DNA from: Mesaphorura yosii
Taxonomy: Eukaryota; Arthropoda; Collembola; Poduromorpha; Tullbergiidae
NCBI GenBank assembly: GCA_009869945.1
Contig: WIXG01000140.1
Span: forward strand, 62,001 to 126,000
DNA length: 64,000 nt
Direction of reading: 5' to 3'
This document shows, piece by piece, positions 23,959-34,378 of this stretch. Numbering within the stretch: position 1 is the stretch's first letter; every line of letters starts with the position of its first letter. The translations under genes and the position numbers were made by a program. The notes under the pieces were generated by a model. It had not been told where the DNA came from, made no database searches, and saw only the letters and a list, made by a program, of their open reading frames with translations.

Positions 23959-26318
23959 TCCAAGCCAACTCTGGTCCAATTTGTTTTAATTTATGCATGT
24001 TGAGACTGCTCTTGATTCGTGCTTGGTTTTTTTTGTCTTTACTCGTTCTCAAGTCTCCTTTTAATTATTTGATTTGAATCATCGCCTCTTCTCGTCGCTT
24101 TTTTCCCTCCGCACGCGTGCTATGATTTCAAGTTCTCTTCAGTCTTGAGTACTTAGTAGTGCTCAGTGCTCAAGTACTTTACCATTCAAAAATTGAAAAT
24201 TGAAGATCGATCGATTGTTGGTCTTGTCGCGGCCGCGTTGCTTCTCGAGTTGATTTGCCATAATATTATTGATTCAATTGCCACACAGCACAGTTGAATC
24301 AGTCTACAAGTGATTGATCGCATTGTTGGACCTTCGGTTTATGTAAATTAGTCTACTGAATTCAGATCAGTAAAACACCACTTCAAGTGTGATCATCGCA
24401 TCCTCATCCTTCATTTTATTCACCTGCGAGTGCGGTGCGGTGTGGTTATTTGATGAGAATTTATTTCGCAATCAATTTTGCACACGCGTGCGTGCTCGGA
24501 TTCAATGAGGAACTGCTGAAGACTCTGAAACTGAAACTGAGTCATGGTTGATGGTTGTTTGCTTCGGCTGTTGCTCCTTTTCTGTGGTTGGTCATGCAAT
24601 CTGCTCGCTCGCGTCTCGCGTGACGCGTAAGTCCACTCCAATTCTCATCCAATCTCCAATCTGATTAGCTGCCATTATTTGCATCATGCAGCTGATGAAC
24701 AATACTTCCTGAGCATGGGCCTTCATCCTTCACCAGTCACAGTCGCCAATTTACTCTCAAAATCTTCTTTGAATTATTATTGAGAGAATGATCTTGAATT
24801 TAATCTTGCAGCATTCAGCAGCCTGTAGGAGACGTGCTAAGCGCTAAATGCTAAATGACTAAATGCTACATTAATGCGTGAAGAAGAAGCGATCTTATCA
24901 CACTTTTACTGTCTAAACTGTCAAACACGACGGCAGAAGATTGTAATATTTATTACTTTTCTCGTAAGTAAACAGTAAAGAGTAAATGTGCATCGTGCGC
25001 CGAGCATCAGCAAATCAGCAAGCATCAAAAGGCCTTGGAATGCCTGCCTCTCGAAAACGTAGGCAGAAAAGAAGATCATCGCAATTCGTCAGTGCATTCT
25101 TCTTTACTTCTTATCTTCGCCCTCAAATCAAAATCAAAATCAATTCTTCAGCGTGCTTGCCTTGCAATTTGCAGAAATGTGCGTGCTGCGTCTCCACAAA
25201 AAAAAAATGAAAGTGAGACGAACGATTTCATGCCCGCCTTCAAAAATTGGCAATTGGCAAATAAACTGCGGAGGGATCTCAAAATAAATGCAAACAAAAC
25301 CGTAGTGCAGCGCAGCGTCGAGCAGAATGAATGAATATACATAATTCTGTGTTTAATGCATATAAATTAGGATAACAATAACAGCAACGGCAAAATGTGA
25401 AAGAATGCATGCATGCGAATGCGAAAATTGAAAACGAAAACCAACCCCAACGTGCCCAACAATGCGAAGGGTTGCGCAACAGATCGGAACATCTTGCCAA
25501 GTCTTTCCTTCCACTTCGCAGACTGTCTGTGTAATCTGCCTCAGAGGCATTCCCCAAAGTAATAAAATAAAATTGCGAATTGCAATTTTTTGCAATAATA
25601 AAGCGTGTAATACAGCACAGCGCCAGAAGACTGTGTTACTGGGTAAAGAAGTGGCTGTGATGGTCGGTTCGTCATGGCTGGGCTTGGCTTTGGCTTGTGA
25701 ATGGGATTCGTTACAACAATAACACGGCACAGTAAAGTAACAATGCTTTTCTAGCATTAAGACACCTGTACCACAAGGCAGCAGGAATTTGCTTGCAAAA
25801 ATCGCAAATCTCTGTAGAAGGTTGTTCCTTGCACGACGGCACTTGTTCGCTTACTTGTAATTTGCAATTTCAACAATATTCTTCTCCTCGCTGCTGCTGG
25901 CATGCAGTCTCCGTGCTTTGCCGTGCCGAATGGAAACGTGACTTGAAAGTAATTTTGTAAACATTTTATCAGTAGCCTCTCTTTTATCTCCAAATTGCAT
26001 GCAATTCGGCTGTGGTTTGGTTCGTAAATCTTTGGTTTTGTTTTGTGCCGTCGATCGTCGATGGCCGTCGTGAGTGGCTTGGGTTTTATTCATTTTATTT
26101 TATTGTTCGTTCGGACTTCTATCTAGTAAAATCAGCTCTTCGACTTCTTCCTTCTTCGCTCTTCTTTTTTGAGTTATTCGTTTTAGTGCGAAAGTGAATT
26201 ACAAATTGTAATTTGTGAATTCTGTGTCCACTCTGGTTGTTGTGCCTGGGGTTTGAGTGAAGAGTGCGGACATTTGCGAAATGTGTGTGGCCGTGGCCAG
26301 GAAACTGAGTGGCTAATC
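23959..26318 (+). other. Spacer between array genes B and C
   Basis: Short overlapping frames only. It should contain the gene B 3' UTR and the gene C promoter. An open frame runs into gene C from 26253 but has no ATG before 26319. Confidence 0.4.
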
Positions 26319-28217
26319 ATGGAACTGGGGCTGGAGCCTGACGCTGGCGAAAGTGGCTTCGACCACTTCAACGCCTACGCCAATGCCAAAACCCTTCGAC
26401 AACGTAGCCACCATTCTTCTCCTTCATCGAGTGCGCTAATTACTGCATTCGCTCTTCCGTCTCCGGACTCGGTCAACGCCAACGCCTGTAGCTGCGACAA
26501 AACGAAGCCAAGACAAAGCAGCGTACGCGTACGCATAATTAAGTACGCCATCCACAAATGGCCAACGAAGCACGCACACAGGGTGGCAAATGACAAGTTA
26601 ATTAGCACCGCTCGCGAGTGTAATTACAGTGCCACGAATTTGTGCTCGTGGCGGCCGTTTGTCTTCCTCATCGTGCTAATCACAGTCTCAAGTGTTACGA
26701 GTGCCAGTGCCCGTGCCAATGTCGATTCCAATTCCGAGTCAGTAGTCAAACACAATGGCAATGCCACCAGAAACAGAAACAGCATCCAACAATTGGTGCT
26801 GTACAGTCTGCGGACGAATCACACAGCCAACTCAAGCAGCCATGCCCATACCACTGCCTCCATCGTGCAGAACGAAAGCTACAAAGCCCAGATACGCAAC
26901 CTTGAGCGGGTCTCACGCATGATCCACGACGGACGCATGAAGTCGGCCTGCGTTCAGGCGGGGCTGTGGGCCATCTTCTACAACGCCAACTACCAGAACG
27001 TCGCCGCCGTGCTGTACGCGTCCAGCAACTCGGCAGATCAGACGTGCACGCAGAATCAGATAAATGAGACAGACTACTCGCAGTACAAATCCATCCGCTA
27101 CGTTGGCCATTCGAACCTCCTCGCCCCTGCCCTGAGCCTTTACAAAGGGCCGTTCTTCAGTCTCGACGAACTCTACTTTGATGGGAACCTCCTCAGCCTT
27201 CCCGCCCCGGAGCTGTTTCAGTCGTACGGGTTCACAGGGAATGACTCCTGGACGCTGTACGAGCATAACAATTTCACCGGGCACGCCATTTGCTTGATGG
27301 CGTCAGGCGGGAAGGTGGAGGACGCCCTCACAAACACGTTTGACCGAGTCATCTACAACAAAAACAAGGGAGTTCGATTCATGGTTGGTGCCATTCAGAA
27401 AGGCTGCACTGATAAGCATAATCGGACTGTCATTTATCCAAGCGGAGAGACCGTCGTCGAAAGTAAGCCAACAACCCGCCTGCTTCTGAAATTTCTGACA
27501 GGAAGGACAGAACTTTTAAGGTTGCAGTCTTTTTCTGTCCCAGGAACGAATAAACCAATCGGCTCCGATCGAAAGCTGGAGAACATTGAGTTTCGGATTC
27601 ACAACAACGAAGTTCCTTCGCTTAAACTTATCTCTGAGTTTGATGGGTACATTTTGACCACCGATGCAGAGGAACTTCGGCTGCCACAAAAGTATACGTT
27701 TAATCGATTTATTTTAAACACCGGAGCGAATGCCGATGCCAACGGCGAGTCAAATCAGCAACGAGCCGCCGGAGAACCGATGATTTCCTGGACAGTCTTC
27801 AGCGGGGCGGAATTCACTGGCAAATCCAAGTGCTTTCATTCTTCTTCTTCTTCTACGCCCGAATCCAGTAAATCCAGTTCGTCGACGGGCAATGGAACAG
27901 AAAAGGAGGTCGACATCGACATGGCCTTTGACTTTCGTCAGATTCCGTTTCGGCAGGAGTTGTTTCTTGTCGGGTCAATTAAGCGGGGCTGCTTCGAGAA
28001 CAACGGCAACGAGACGGCGGAGGAGCTGCCCGTGCTGGAGCTGCACCGCAGCGACGAGGACGGCGTGCTGGACCATCACTCGCTCTTCTTCATCTCGTTC
28101 ATCATCGGCCTCATCCTCCTCGTGATTGTCATCCTCTTGGGCATTGCCATGATAAGTTACTACTACGTCGTTACCAGGCGGAGGGCCGAGCGAGAAGCTC
28201 GCGCCATGCGAAGCTGA
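26319..28217 (+). CDS. Array gene C: membrane protein with three beta/gamma-crystallin-like domains
   Basis: Two exons, 26319-27462 and 27544-28217, give 605 residues. The 81-base intron (GTAAGC ... CCCAG) has no stop and a length divisible by three, so retention would add 27 residues. Intron 1 of genes A, B and D is absent: AGLWAIFYNANY is continuous. Domain 1 is at about 155-262 (ending SIRYVGH). Domain 2 is at 263-366 (ALSLYKGPFFSLDELYFDG, SYGFTGNDSWTLYEHNNFTG, VGAIQKGC). Domain 3 is at 406-531 (SWTVFSGAEFTG ... VGSIKRGC) with a Ser-rich insert. A transmembrane helix at 561-588 (FISFIIGLILLVIVILLGIA) precedes a short basic tail. The only upstream ATG places 108 hydrophilic residues ahead of the hydrophobic signal (FVFLIVLITVSSVTSASA). 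The true start may lie in an unseen 5' exon, or the signal may act as an anchor. Confidence 0.78.
   Translation: MELGLEPDAGESGFDHFNAYANAKTLRQRSHHSSPSSSALITAFALPSPDSVNANACSCDKTKPRQSSVRVRIIKYAIHKWPTKHAHRVANDKLISTARECNYSATNLCSWRPFVFLIVLITVSSVTSASARANVDSNSESVVKHNGNATRNRNSIQQLVLYSLRTNHTANSSSHAHTTASIVQNESYKAQIRNLERVSRMIHDGRMKSACVQAGLWAIFYNANYQNVAAVLYASSNSADQTCTQNQINETDYSQYKSIRYVGHSNLLAPALSLYKGPFFSLDELYFDGNLLSLPAPELFQSYGFTGNDSWTLYEHNNFTGHAICLMASGGKVEDALTNTFDRVIYNKNKGVRFMVGAIQKGCTDKHNRTVIYPSGETVVESKPTTRLLLKFLTGRTELLRLQSFSVPGTNKPIGSDRKLENIEFRIHNNEVPSLKLISEFDGYILTTDAEELRLPQKYTFNRFILNTGANADANGESNQQRAAGEPMISWTVFSGAEFTGKSKCFHSSSSSTPESSKSSSSTGNGTEKEVDIDMAFDFRQIPFRQELFLVGSIKRGCFENNGNETAEELPVLELHRSDEDGVLDHHSLFFISFIIGLILLVIVILLGIAMISYYYVVTRRRAEREARAMRS
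27463..27543 (+). other. 81-base in-frame intron of array gene C
   Basis: Donor AAA|GTAAGC, pyrimidine-rich end TCTTTTTCTGTCCCAG, phase 1. It matches intron 2 of the sister genes in phase and in place, between domains 2 and 3. It contains no stop in frame, so naive ORF callers read through it. Confidence 0.75.
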
Positions 28218-29016
28218 AATTGAAATTGAAGCCGTCGAGGTCGAATTTTGTAAACAGAACCTCAACCTTCTCTTTGTCTTGCTTCCTTCCTGCCGCCTGT
28301 CTTTCTCAGACTTTAATCTTAATTTATGACTGCTAATAAAATATGACAACCATTTCCAGGAGACGAACAAGAAAAGATTCGAGCCGTTATTTTGCTAAAA
28401 GCTCGGCTCTGTGGCGTTGATGTGGCGTGGCCGTGCCGCTGGCGGTTCGGGTTTCGATCGATGACCCACATTTCACTCACACTCACTAGCTCATCGCTCG
28501 TTTGCTTTCATCAGAACCGAGCTGAGCTTGACTTGACTGCAGCAGCGTTTGTATACTCTTCCAGCGAAATCCGGCCTGCCTATCTGCAGCTCCGAAGGCG
28601 AAAGATACATTCGTCCTGTGTATCGTTGCGCGGCTCGTGGTTCGTGCCCCTGCCTGCCTGTAAAATGCACGAAGAAGTAAACTGGGTCAGAAGAAAGTTG
28701 CAGGCGTACTCGCAACTCACGACTCGCGCGTACACGCGTGCCGTGCTTGTAACTTTCTTCGTTTTGTCACAATGAAGCTCATCTGGTGAAAGTTTCTGTT
28801 TCTGCTAATGAAAGTCGAGTCGAGGGAGTTTGCTTACTGCCTTCTAATACCACTTTTGCACTTGCACTCGTCATAATTATTGCTGCCTGCTCCTGGAAAG
28901 GAGTAAAACACTCGTTTTGGTGGTCCGTTTGCTTCAACTGGCCAGTCTCAAACTGATTGATTCTGTGCATAAATATTTTTCTACTGCCAATCTGGGCCGG
29001 ACTCGAAATTGCGAAA
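28218..29016 (+). other. Spacer between array genes C and D
   Basis: The shortest spacer in the array (about 800 bases). It holds the gene C poly(A) signal and must contain the gene D promoter and 5' UTR. No other gene seen. Confidence 0.4.
28335..28340 (+). terminator. Poly(A) signal of array gene C
   Basis: AATAAA 118 bases past the stop codon. Confidence 0.6.
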
Positions 29017-30769
29017 ATGAGATTGCTCCCGCATCTCGTTATTCATTATTCCAAGCACATTCTGAACCACGTTGTGATCATTCTCGTGAGTCTCCTCGTG
29101 CACGAACGACATGCGCTCCTTGACTATCAGCAAATCACGATTTATTCGGACAACTGCTGCAAGGGCAAGAACGAGAGTTTCCGGATCAATTCCAGGGATT
29201 TTGAGTCGGTCTCCAGTATCATCGCCAACTCGCAGATGAAGTCGTTTAGCATCAACCGCGGACTGTAAGTATATTCGCATGCTAAGAATTCAATCGTAAG
29301 GTTAGATTCCCTGAACCAGGACCACCAACGCAAACCGAACCTGACTTCGTCAGGTTAGGTGCGTTATGCAGTAGGACGAATCTGGCAAAACCTTAGAAAA
29401 ATTTTCTGTCTGGTCCTGGTTCAGGAAACCCAACCCAATCGTATCAATCAGCGATAAGTGATTAATCACGGCTGGGCAGGGCTATTAATTAATTTAACAT
29501 TTAACAGATGGGCTCTCTCACCTGAAGTGAATTTCAGCACCGTCGGCATAATCCGAGGGAGTCTCGACAAGGAAGAAACACGCGACGAGTCTTCGTTTTC
29601 AATTCTGGGCTCCTGCAGCTCAACAGCCCGGGGGAACGGCGAGTACACGCAGTACAGATCGGTCAGTTTATTATCGTTTATTAACAAGTTTCTAGGTTAA
29701 ACTAACCTAACCTAACCTTTGCTAATGACTAACCCTGGTCCTTGTTTAATTCACAAGATTCGACATATTGGAAACTCGTTCGTCAATCTGCCTGGGCTGA
29801 GTTTCTTCACAAACGTGAATCATTTCGCTGAAGAGCTGTACTTTGACGGCACTTTCCTCAAACTGCCAACTGTACTTCAGTTTAAATCTTACGGGTTCAC
29901 CCCCCGGGGGATAAGTTGGACAATATTTAGCAACTACAACTACACTGGGAACTCGACCTGCTTAAAGAGCCAGGACAAAACGGTCACGAGCGTACTGACG
30001 AAGCGCGATTTCCACAAGCAGCATCAACAGCATCGCAAACGGGCTTCGGGCAAGAACGGCGGCGGCATTGGCAAGGAAGGAGGCCAAGGCCAAGAGGAGG
30101 ACGAGGAGGAACAAATGTACTTTAAGATCGGTTCGATTAAGAGAGGATGCATAAAGTCAGGAGTTAAGAAAGGTACATGTGCATGCACACTGCTTATTAC
30201 CTTTGAAAGCTTTCTTGATTTGAGCTTTGTTTCATAATTTAGCTGATGGCAAGAAGGACAAACACCACCAGAACCAGTCAAAGATCAAAGACCTCCTGCA
30301 GGAGCACCAGAAACAGCATCAGCACCACCACATAAACGTCATCTCGCTTCACACAAAGGTGAATCAGCATGGAAACGAGCTGATGACCGACGCAACGGAG
30401 CTCCGACTTCCGGCGCAGCATTTGTTCAAGTCATACTCATTCATCGGGCACAAAAACTGGACAGTGTTCAGCGGGATCGACTTCAATGGCGCTGTTCGTT
30501 GTCTCTTCAACCCGAAATCCACGCCCAGATCGACTCTCGCCAAATTCAACGGCACAGCAATACACCAGAGCATTCATTTGATGGTGGGCTCCTTGAAACG
30601 AGGCTGTGACGACGACCCTGTTCGGGAAGTCATCACACCGCCACCAAAACTCGCCTCGACGGAGGGGCAGACGGGAACGGCGACCTTCACGATCGTCAAA
30701 CAGGAACATTTCATGTTTTTAGTTCTAAAAATAGCTTTGCTAGTCTTCACGTCGCATGTCGTTCTGTAA
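29017..30769 (+). CDS. Array gene D: secreted protein with three beta/gamma-crystallin-like domains, hydrophobic C-terminal tail
   Basis: Exons 29017-29264, 29508-29661, 29758-30172 and 30243-30769 encode 447 residues. The first intron is phase 2 immediately before the conserved Trp, as in genes A and B. The second (29662-29757) is unique to this gene and sits just before the IRHIGN motif. The third is phase 1 between domains 2 and 3, as in its sisters. The signal peptide core is VVIILVSLLV. Domain 1 (about 33-139) starts YQQITIYSDNCCKG. Domain 2 has GLSFFTNVNHFAEELYFDG and ISWTIFSNYNYTG, then a long Lys/His-, Gly- and Glu-rich insert before IGSIKRGC. Domain 3 (304-394) has NWTVFSGIDFNG and closes VGSLKRGC. 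The protein ends in a hydrophobic stretch (FMFLVLKIALLVFTSHVVL) with no following polar tail, compatible with a GPI signal. Function unknown. Confidence 0.8.
29310..29425 (+). repeat. Inverted repeat with nested hairpin in intron 1 of array gene D
   Basis: Arms CCTGAACCAGGACC (29310-29323) and GGTCCTGGTTCAGG (29412-29425) are perfect 14-base complements. Between them lies a second hairpin, AACCTGAC (29338-29345) and GTCAGGTT (29349-29356), with a 3-base loop. The intron is 243 bases, so most of it can fold back. It may be a small MITE-like element or a structured intron. Confidence 0.6.
29703..29717 (+). repeat. Short TTAGG-type (telomere-like) tract in intron 2 of array gene D
   Basis: TAACCTAACCTAACC reads as GGTTAGGTTAGGTTA on the other strand, about three units of the arthropod telomere repeat. 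It is very short and could be chance or a repair scar. Confidence 0.5.
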
Positions 30770-31953
30770 ATGACGCAAACCGAATTTATCGACGCAATTA
30801 CAATTAAAATTTAAGATTACGTTAATCAAAAGACCTGTGATAGCGTAGCTTAGCGTTTTATTGCGATGCTACTCGTGTAGAAATTCCCGAATTCTTAGTG
30901 CACGTAAGAAACAACTTCTGGAAAATGAAGATTGTACTCAAAAAGTGATAAGAAGAGGAAACAGCGGCCGTTCAGTGTCCGAAAGGCACAGGCACATTTC
31001 GTCGCTGCGAACCACTCTGTTCAATTAATTCTGTAGATGATCTGATCAGTCAAGAATCTTTTAGCGTTATCGCACTACTGCCATTACGGTCGGATATCTT
31101 AAACTAAGCAGCAACAGCAACAATGCATGTCTATTTTTCGAATCCTAGCGTTATTTCTTTAGGTAGGAGTCTAGCATGTTAAATTTATGGAATGAGTACC
31201 CGTGTGAGTGGTTTGTGATTACTCAGTAATAAATGTACGCTCCGAATTCCAATCTGCGTTACGGATTTCATCTTGTCATGATTCTTGGTTCTGTACGTGC
31301 TGCAACAAATGCAATAATCATAAAAGCGCTAATAAGCCGTAAAAGGCAGTCTAGGCAGCAAATTCGTTCTCCTCGACCCCATTCCTGCAAGTGCCATGCC
31401 GGTCCAGCAAGTCGGCCTTCTCTTTCCCACCACTTTAGATTGTGTGGTTGAGGCTGATCTCTCCCAAGTTGCCCATTTCCCTTCTCTTCCCTCCCCGCAC
31501 CGTCGTCCCGTGTCATCAGTTGCATGTCTCTTTTTCTTGCTGGGATTTCGATCCCTTCTGTCGATTCTGTTGGGGACTCGTTGAAGGAAACTTATGGTTA
31601 TATCCCAGCTCAATGAATGTGATACTGATGGGAAAGTTCCCCTACCGCACACACTCTTTCTTGATGGTACTAACTAAGCAGTAATTCTGCAGCTGCATTC
31701 TTTCCTGGACTCGCCTTTCAAGTTTTGATCACTTAATACTTATTCAAGAATTTAACGCATTTAAGATCGGCTCCAAGCTCCTGTGCTTCTATGTTTTTGT
31801 TGTGATTGGATTCCCTCCTGCCGACACTTTTGAATTTCTCGTACATCTTCTGCAGTAAACGTGAATTGGTGGGTGTTCTTGTCAACTTTGACGAGCGCAT
31901 TTAATTATCGGCGACGAGTGAGTTGGACGAGTTCCACACCACGATAGCACAGC
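30770..31953 (+). other. Spacer between array gene D and the zinc-finger gene
   Basis: Gene D 3' UTR in the left part. Short opposing frames at 31230-31690 have no recognisable protein. The 5' UTR of the zinc-finger gene should end it. Confidence 0.4.
31228..31233 (+). terminator. Candidate poly(A) signal of array gene D
   Basis: AATAAA 459 bases past the stop codon. Confidence 0.4.
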
Positions 31954-33899
31954 ATGGAAATGGAGCTCCTTGCCTTGAAAGTGGAAGTCATCGAAAAGAC
32001 ACTCGCCGCATTCCAGAAGGATGTGGCACATAAGTTGAAAGTTGTGGAGGAGGTGCTCGCCACAAGAACTGGTAAGAATGTCACGATCTTAGCGCATTTG
32101 TTTGACCCGTCGGTGTTAATCAGCGATGGCAAACTGATACTGGTTTTGCAGAGCAATTTGCGGCTCAGAAATTTTTCATGGAAAAGGAGGAGTTGCTCCA
32201 CCGAAGTTTGTGGAATAGTTGGAACAAATGTGCAGTTGAGAAAGAATCGATGCAAAGCCCAGAATTCCAGGGTACAAGAAGAGTGATCGAACTTCCAATC
32301 ACATCAGCCCACTCGGCGTCGTTCAAGCATCGGCGTGGGCAGAGTCCTGGTCAGGGTACACGGACGATCTCACCAAGATCTCATGATTTAAGTGAGTAAT
32401 CGACAATCACATCTCGTTGATCCGTGAATAGAGTTTGGTTTCCATCCGACAATGTTAAACGGGCTGTTCTATGCTTAATCAGATCCGACACTGCGTCACA
32501 TCACAAATTCGGAAAGCATAACCGTGACAGCCATTGAAGAAGACCCCTTAAATCCATCTACTGATACGGCAAGTAATCGCCAATGTCGGAGAGGTATGCA
32601 TGACAGAACCTTAAAAAGCTTTCCAAACTCCCAAGCCAAGTTTCCAAGAACAAACTTGCTCCTGATTTCAGGTTCCACGTCTGCCTACTCCACCAACGAA
32701 TACCCAAGTCCACTGGATAAGGAAAATGATCTGGAAATCGTGCAGATGGGATTCTCTAACTCGGCCGACGAAAGAAGCATGAACCAGACCCATACCCAGA
32801 ATGTCATGCCAGAAAATGAATGCCCTTACGGTAAGCTTATTTAATGCAGTTGCAGAGTCCTACCAAGAACTGCATTCACGGTTTCTCATCTTTCTTCTGA
32901 TCAGGTCAAGATAACGTTGATAACGAAGAGGAGGAGGAAGTGCAGGTGCTCGACATGAAGTTCACAGTGACAGCAAAAGAAGGCATCGAAGATCCGCACT
33001 TTGACTCTGCTGCAGGTGACAACAACTCTACTCGGGTCGACGTATCGCCAAGGCTTAGGCCAGCGCCAATGCACCCCAACGTCGAAATTCTGCTGCCGTC
33101 GGCTACCAGCGGCCAAAGCTTTTCGACGTCAACGGGTGGACCTACCAGCGTCAACGTGTATTCAATGCTCAGAAACAAGTACATCAATAAGAGATCGAGT
33201 GCCAATGCTAATACAGGTTACCAAAACCCGCCGTTCCCACAATCATCGCAATTCAATGCTTATCAGCACTCATCGTCACGGTCGCAGTCGTCGTTGCACC
33301 AGCGCCGGCACAACTTTCATCCGGTCCATCGTCCTGCCACGACCCCGGTGCAGGCGGTGCTCTCGCAGTCGGTGCTTCGCAGAGGCTTCCACACTTGCCA
33401 GGACTGCTCAAAGGCGTTTGATAAGGCATCTTCTCTGAAGAAACACCGCGAAGAAGAAGTTTGCTCAAAGTGCTTTGAGTGCTCGGTCTGCGACGCGTCG
33501 AGTCCACCGCAGTACTTCAATGAGCACTCCGAAATCGAAGCGCACATGCTCTTTATGCACAAACTGAAGAGATTCCGCGTCTGCCAATTTTGTCGCAAGT
33601 GCTTCGGCCCGTTCCGTGGCCTGCTGGAGCACCAACTCGCTCAGCACGGCGAGCAGGCGGCCAAGGAAGCCAACAAATTCAAGCATCGCTGCATGCTCTG
33701 CCCCAAATCGTACTCGACGAGGAACGATCTCGTGTGTCACAGCCGAAGCCACACCGGCGAGCGCCCCTTCGTCTGCACAGACTGCAAACGCACTTTTGCC
33801 GACGGCCGAAATCTTCGGAAGCACCAAACGATCTGTCAGCGAAAGCTCTACTCAAGTTACTCTGCAGATAATGGCGAAGAGATGGTTGACTGTACATAA
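31954..33899 (+). CDS. C2H2 zinc-finger protein with N-terminal coiled coil
   Basis: Five exons: 31954-32071, 32152-32391, 32483-32593, 32672-32830 and 32905-33899, giving 540 residues. All introns are phase 1 and GT-AG. Residues 1-60 form a heptad-like, Leu/Val/Glu-rich helix (MELLALKVEVIEKTLAAF), likely an oligomerisation segment. The middle is polar, Ser/Asn/Gln-rich and probably disordered, with one acidic patch (DNEEEEE). From about residue 371 there are five C2H2 fingers: CQDC, CSVC, CQFC, CMLC and CTDC. The first ends HREEEVC and the last HQTIC, so they use His-Cys rather than His-His. Fingers 4 and 5 are joined by the classic HTGERPF linker. A nuclear DNA-binding transcription factor is the natural reading; neither target nor orthologue is recognised. 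ATG 31954 is the first in frame. Confidence 0.86.
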
Positions 33900-33934
33900 A
33901 CATCCATTCAATCAATCTTATTACTCCAATCGTC

Positions 33935-33940
33935 AATAAA
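33935..33940 (+). terminator. Poly(A) signal of the zinc-finger gene
   Basis: AATAAA 36 bases past the stop codon. Confidence 0.6.
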
Positions 33941-34341
33941 CTCACAGTTCCTTTAGCATCTCTGTCGTAATGTTGACGAATAAATAATTTGCGTTACCAA
34001 TCGACAATCTGTGAAATAATTTCATTTTGCAGCACTGTTCTTGTGTCATGAACCTTGGAACTTTGAGCCAAAAACGGAAATAATCTTCGTACTTATTAAC
34101 TGTTGGGGTAAATCCCGGTTCCATTCACCTGGTTTTCACTGCGACCCAACAATGATACGCTTATACGCATTCACGCGTCCCAGCAGAGCAGATTATAATT
34201 AGACGGAGTAAATCCAAAGAAAGGATTTCACAGGAAAAAAGCGCCTGGGTTTTAGTCAGAACGTCCACTACAGTTTTAACTGCATATTATATTTTTTACG
34301 TCTATAAAAATAGTCGCATTTCAAAGACATTGAAGGTTTTG

Positions 34342-34378
34342 TATAAAAGGCCTGAAATCTTACCGGTTAACTTCAGTT
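34342..34378 (+). promoter_or_regulatory. TATA + initiator core promoter of the small secreted peptide gene
   Basis: TATAAAAG at 34342-34349 and the arthropod initiator TCAGTT at 34373-34378. The A of the initiator lies 33 bases after the first T of the TATA box, the normal spacing. The predicted start at 34375 gives a 161-base 5' UTR. A second TATAAAA at 34303 has no matching initiator. Confidence 0.7.

Noticed and set aside
26253..28217. Array gene C as one uninterrupted 654-codon gene
   Set aside because: The first 22 codons lack an ATG, and a strong 81-base intron at 27463-27543 matches the sister genes in phase and place.
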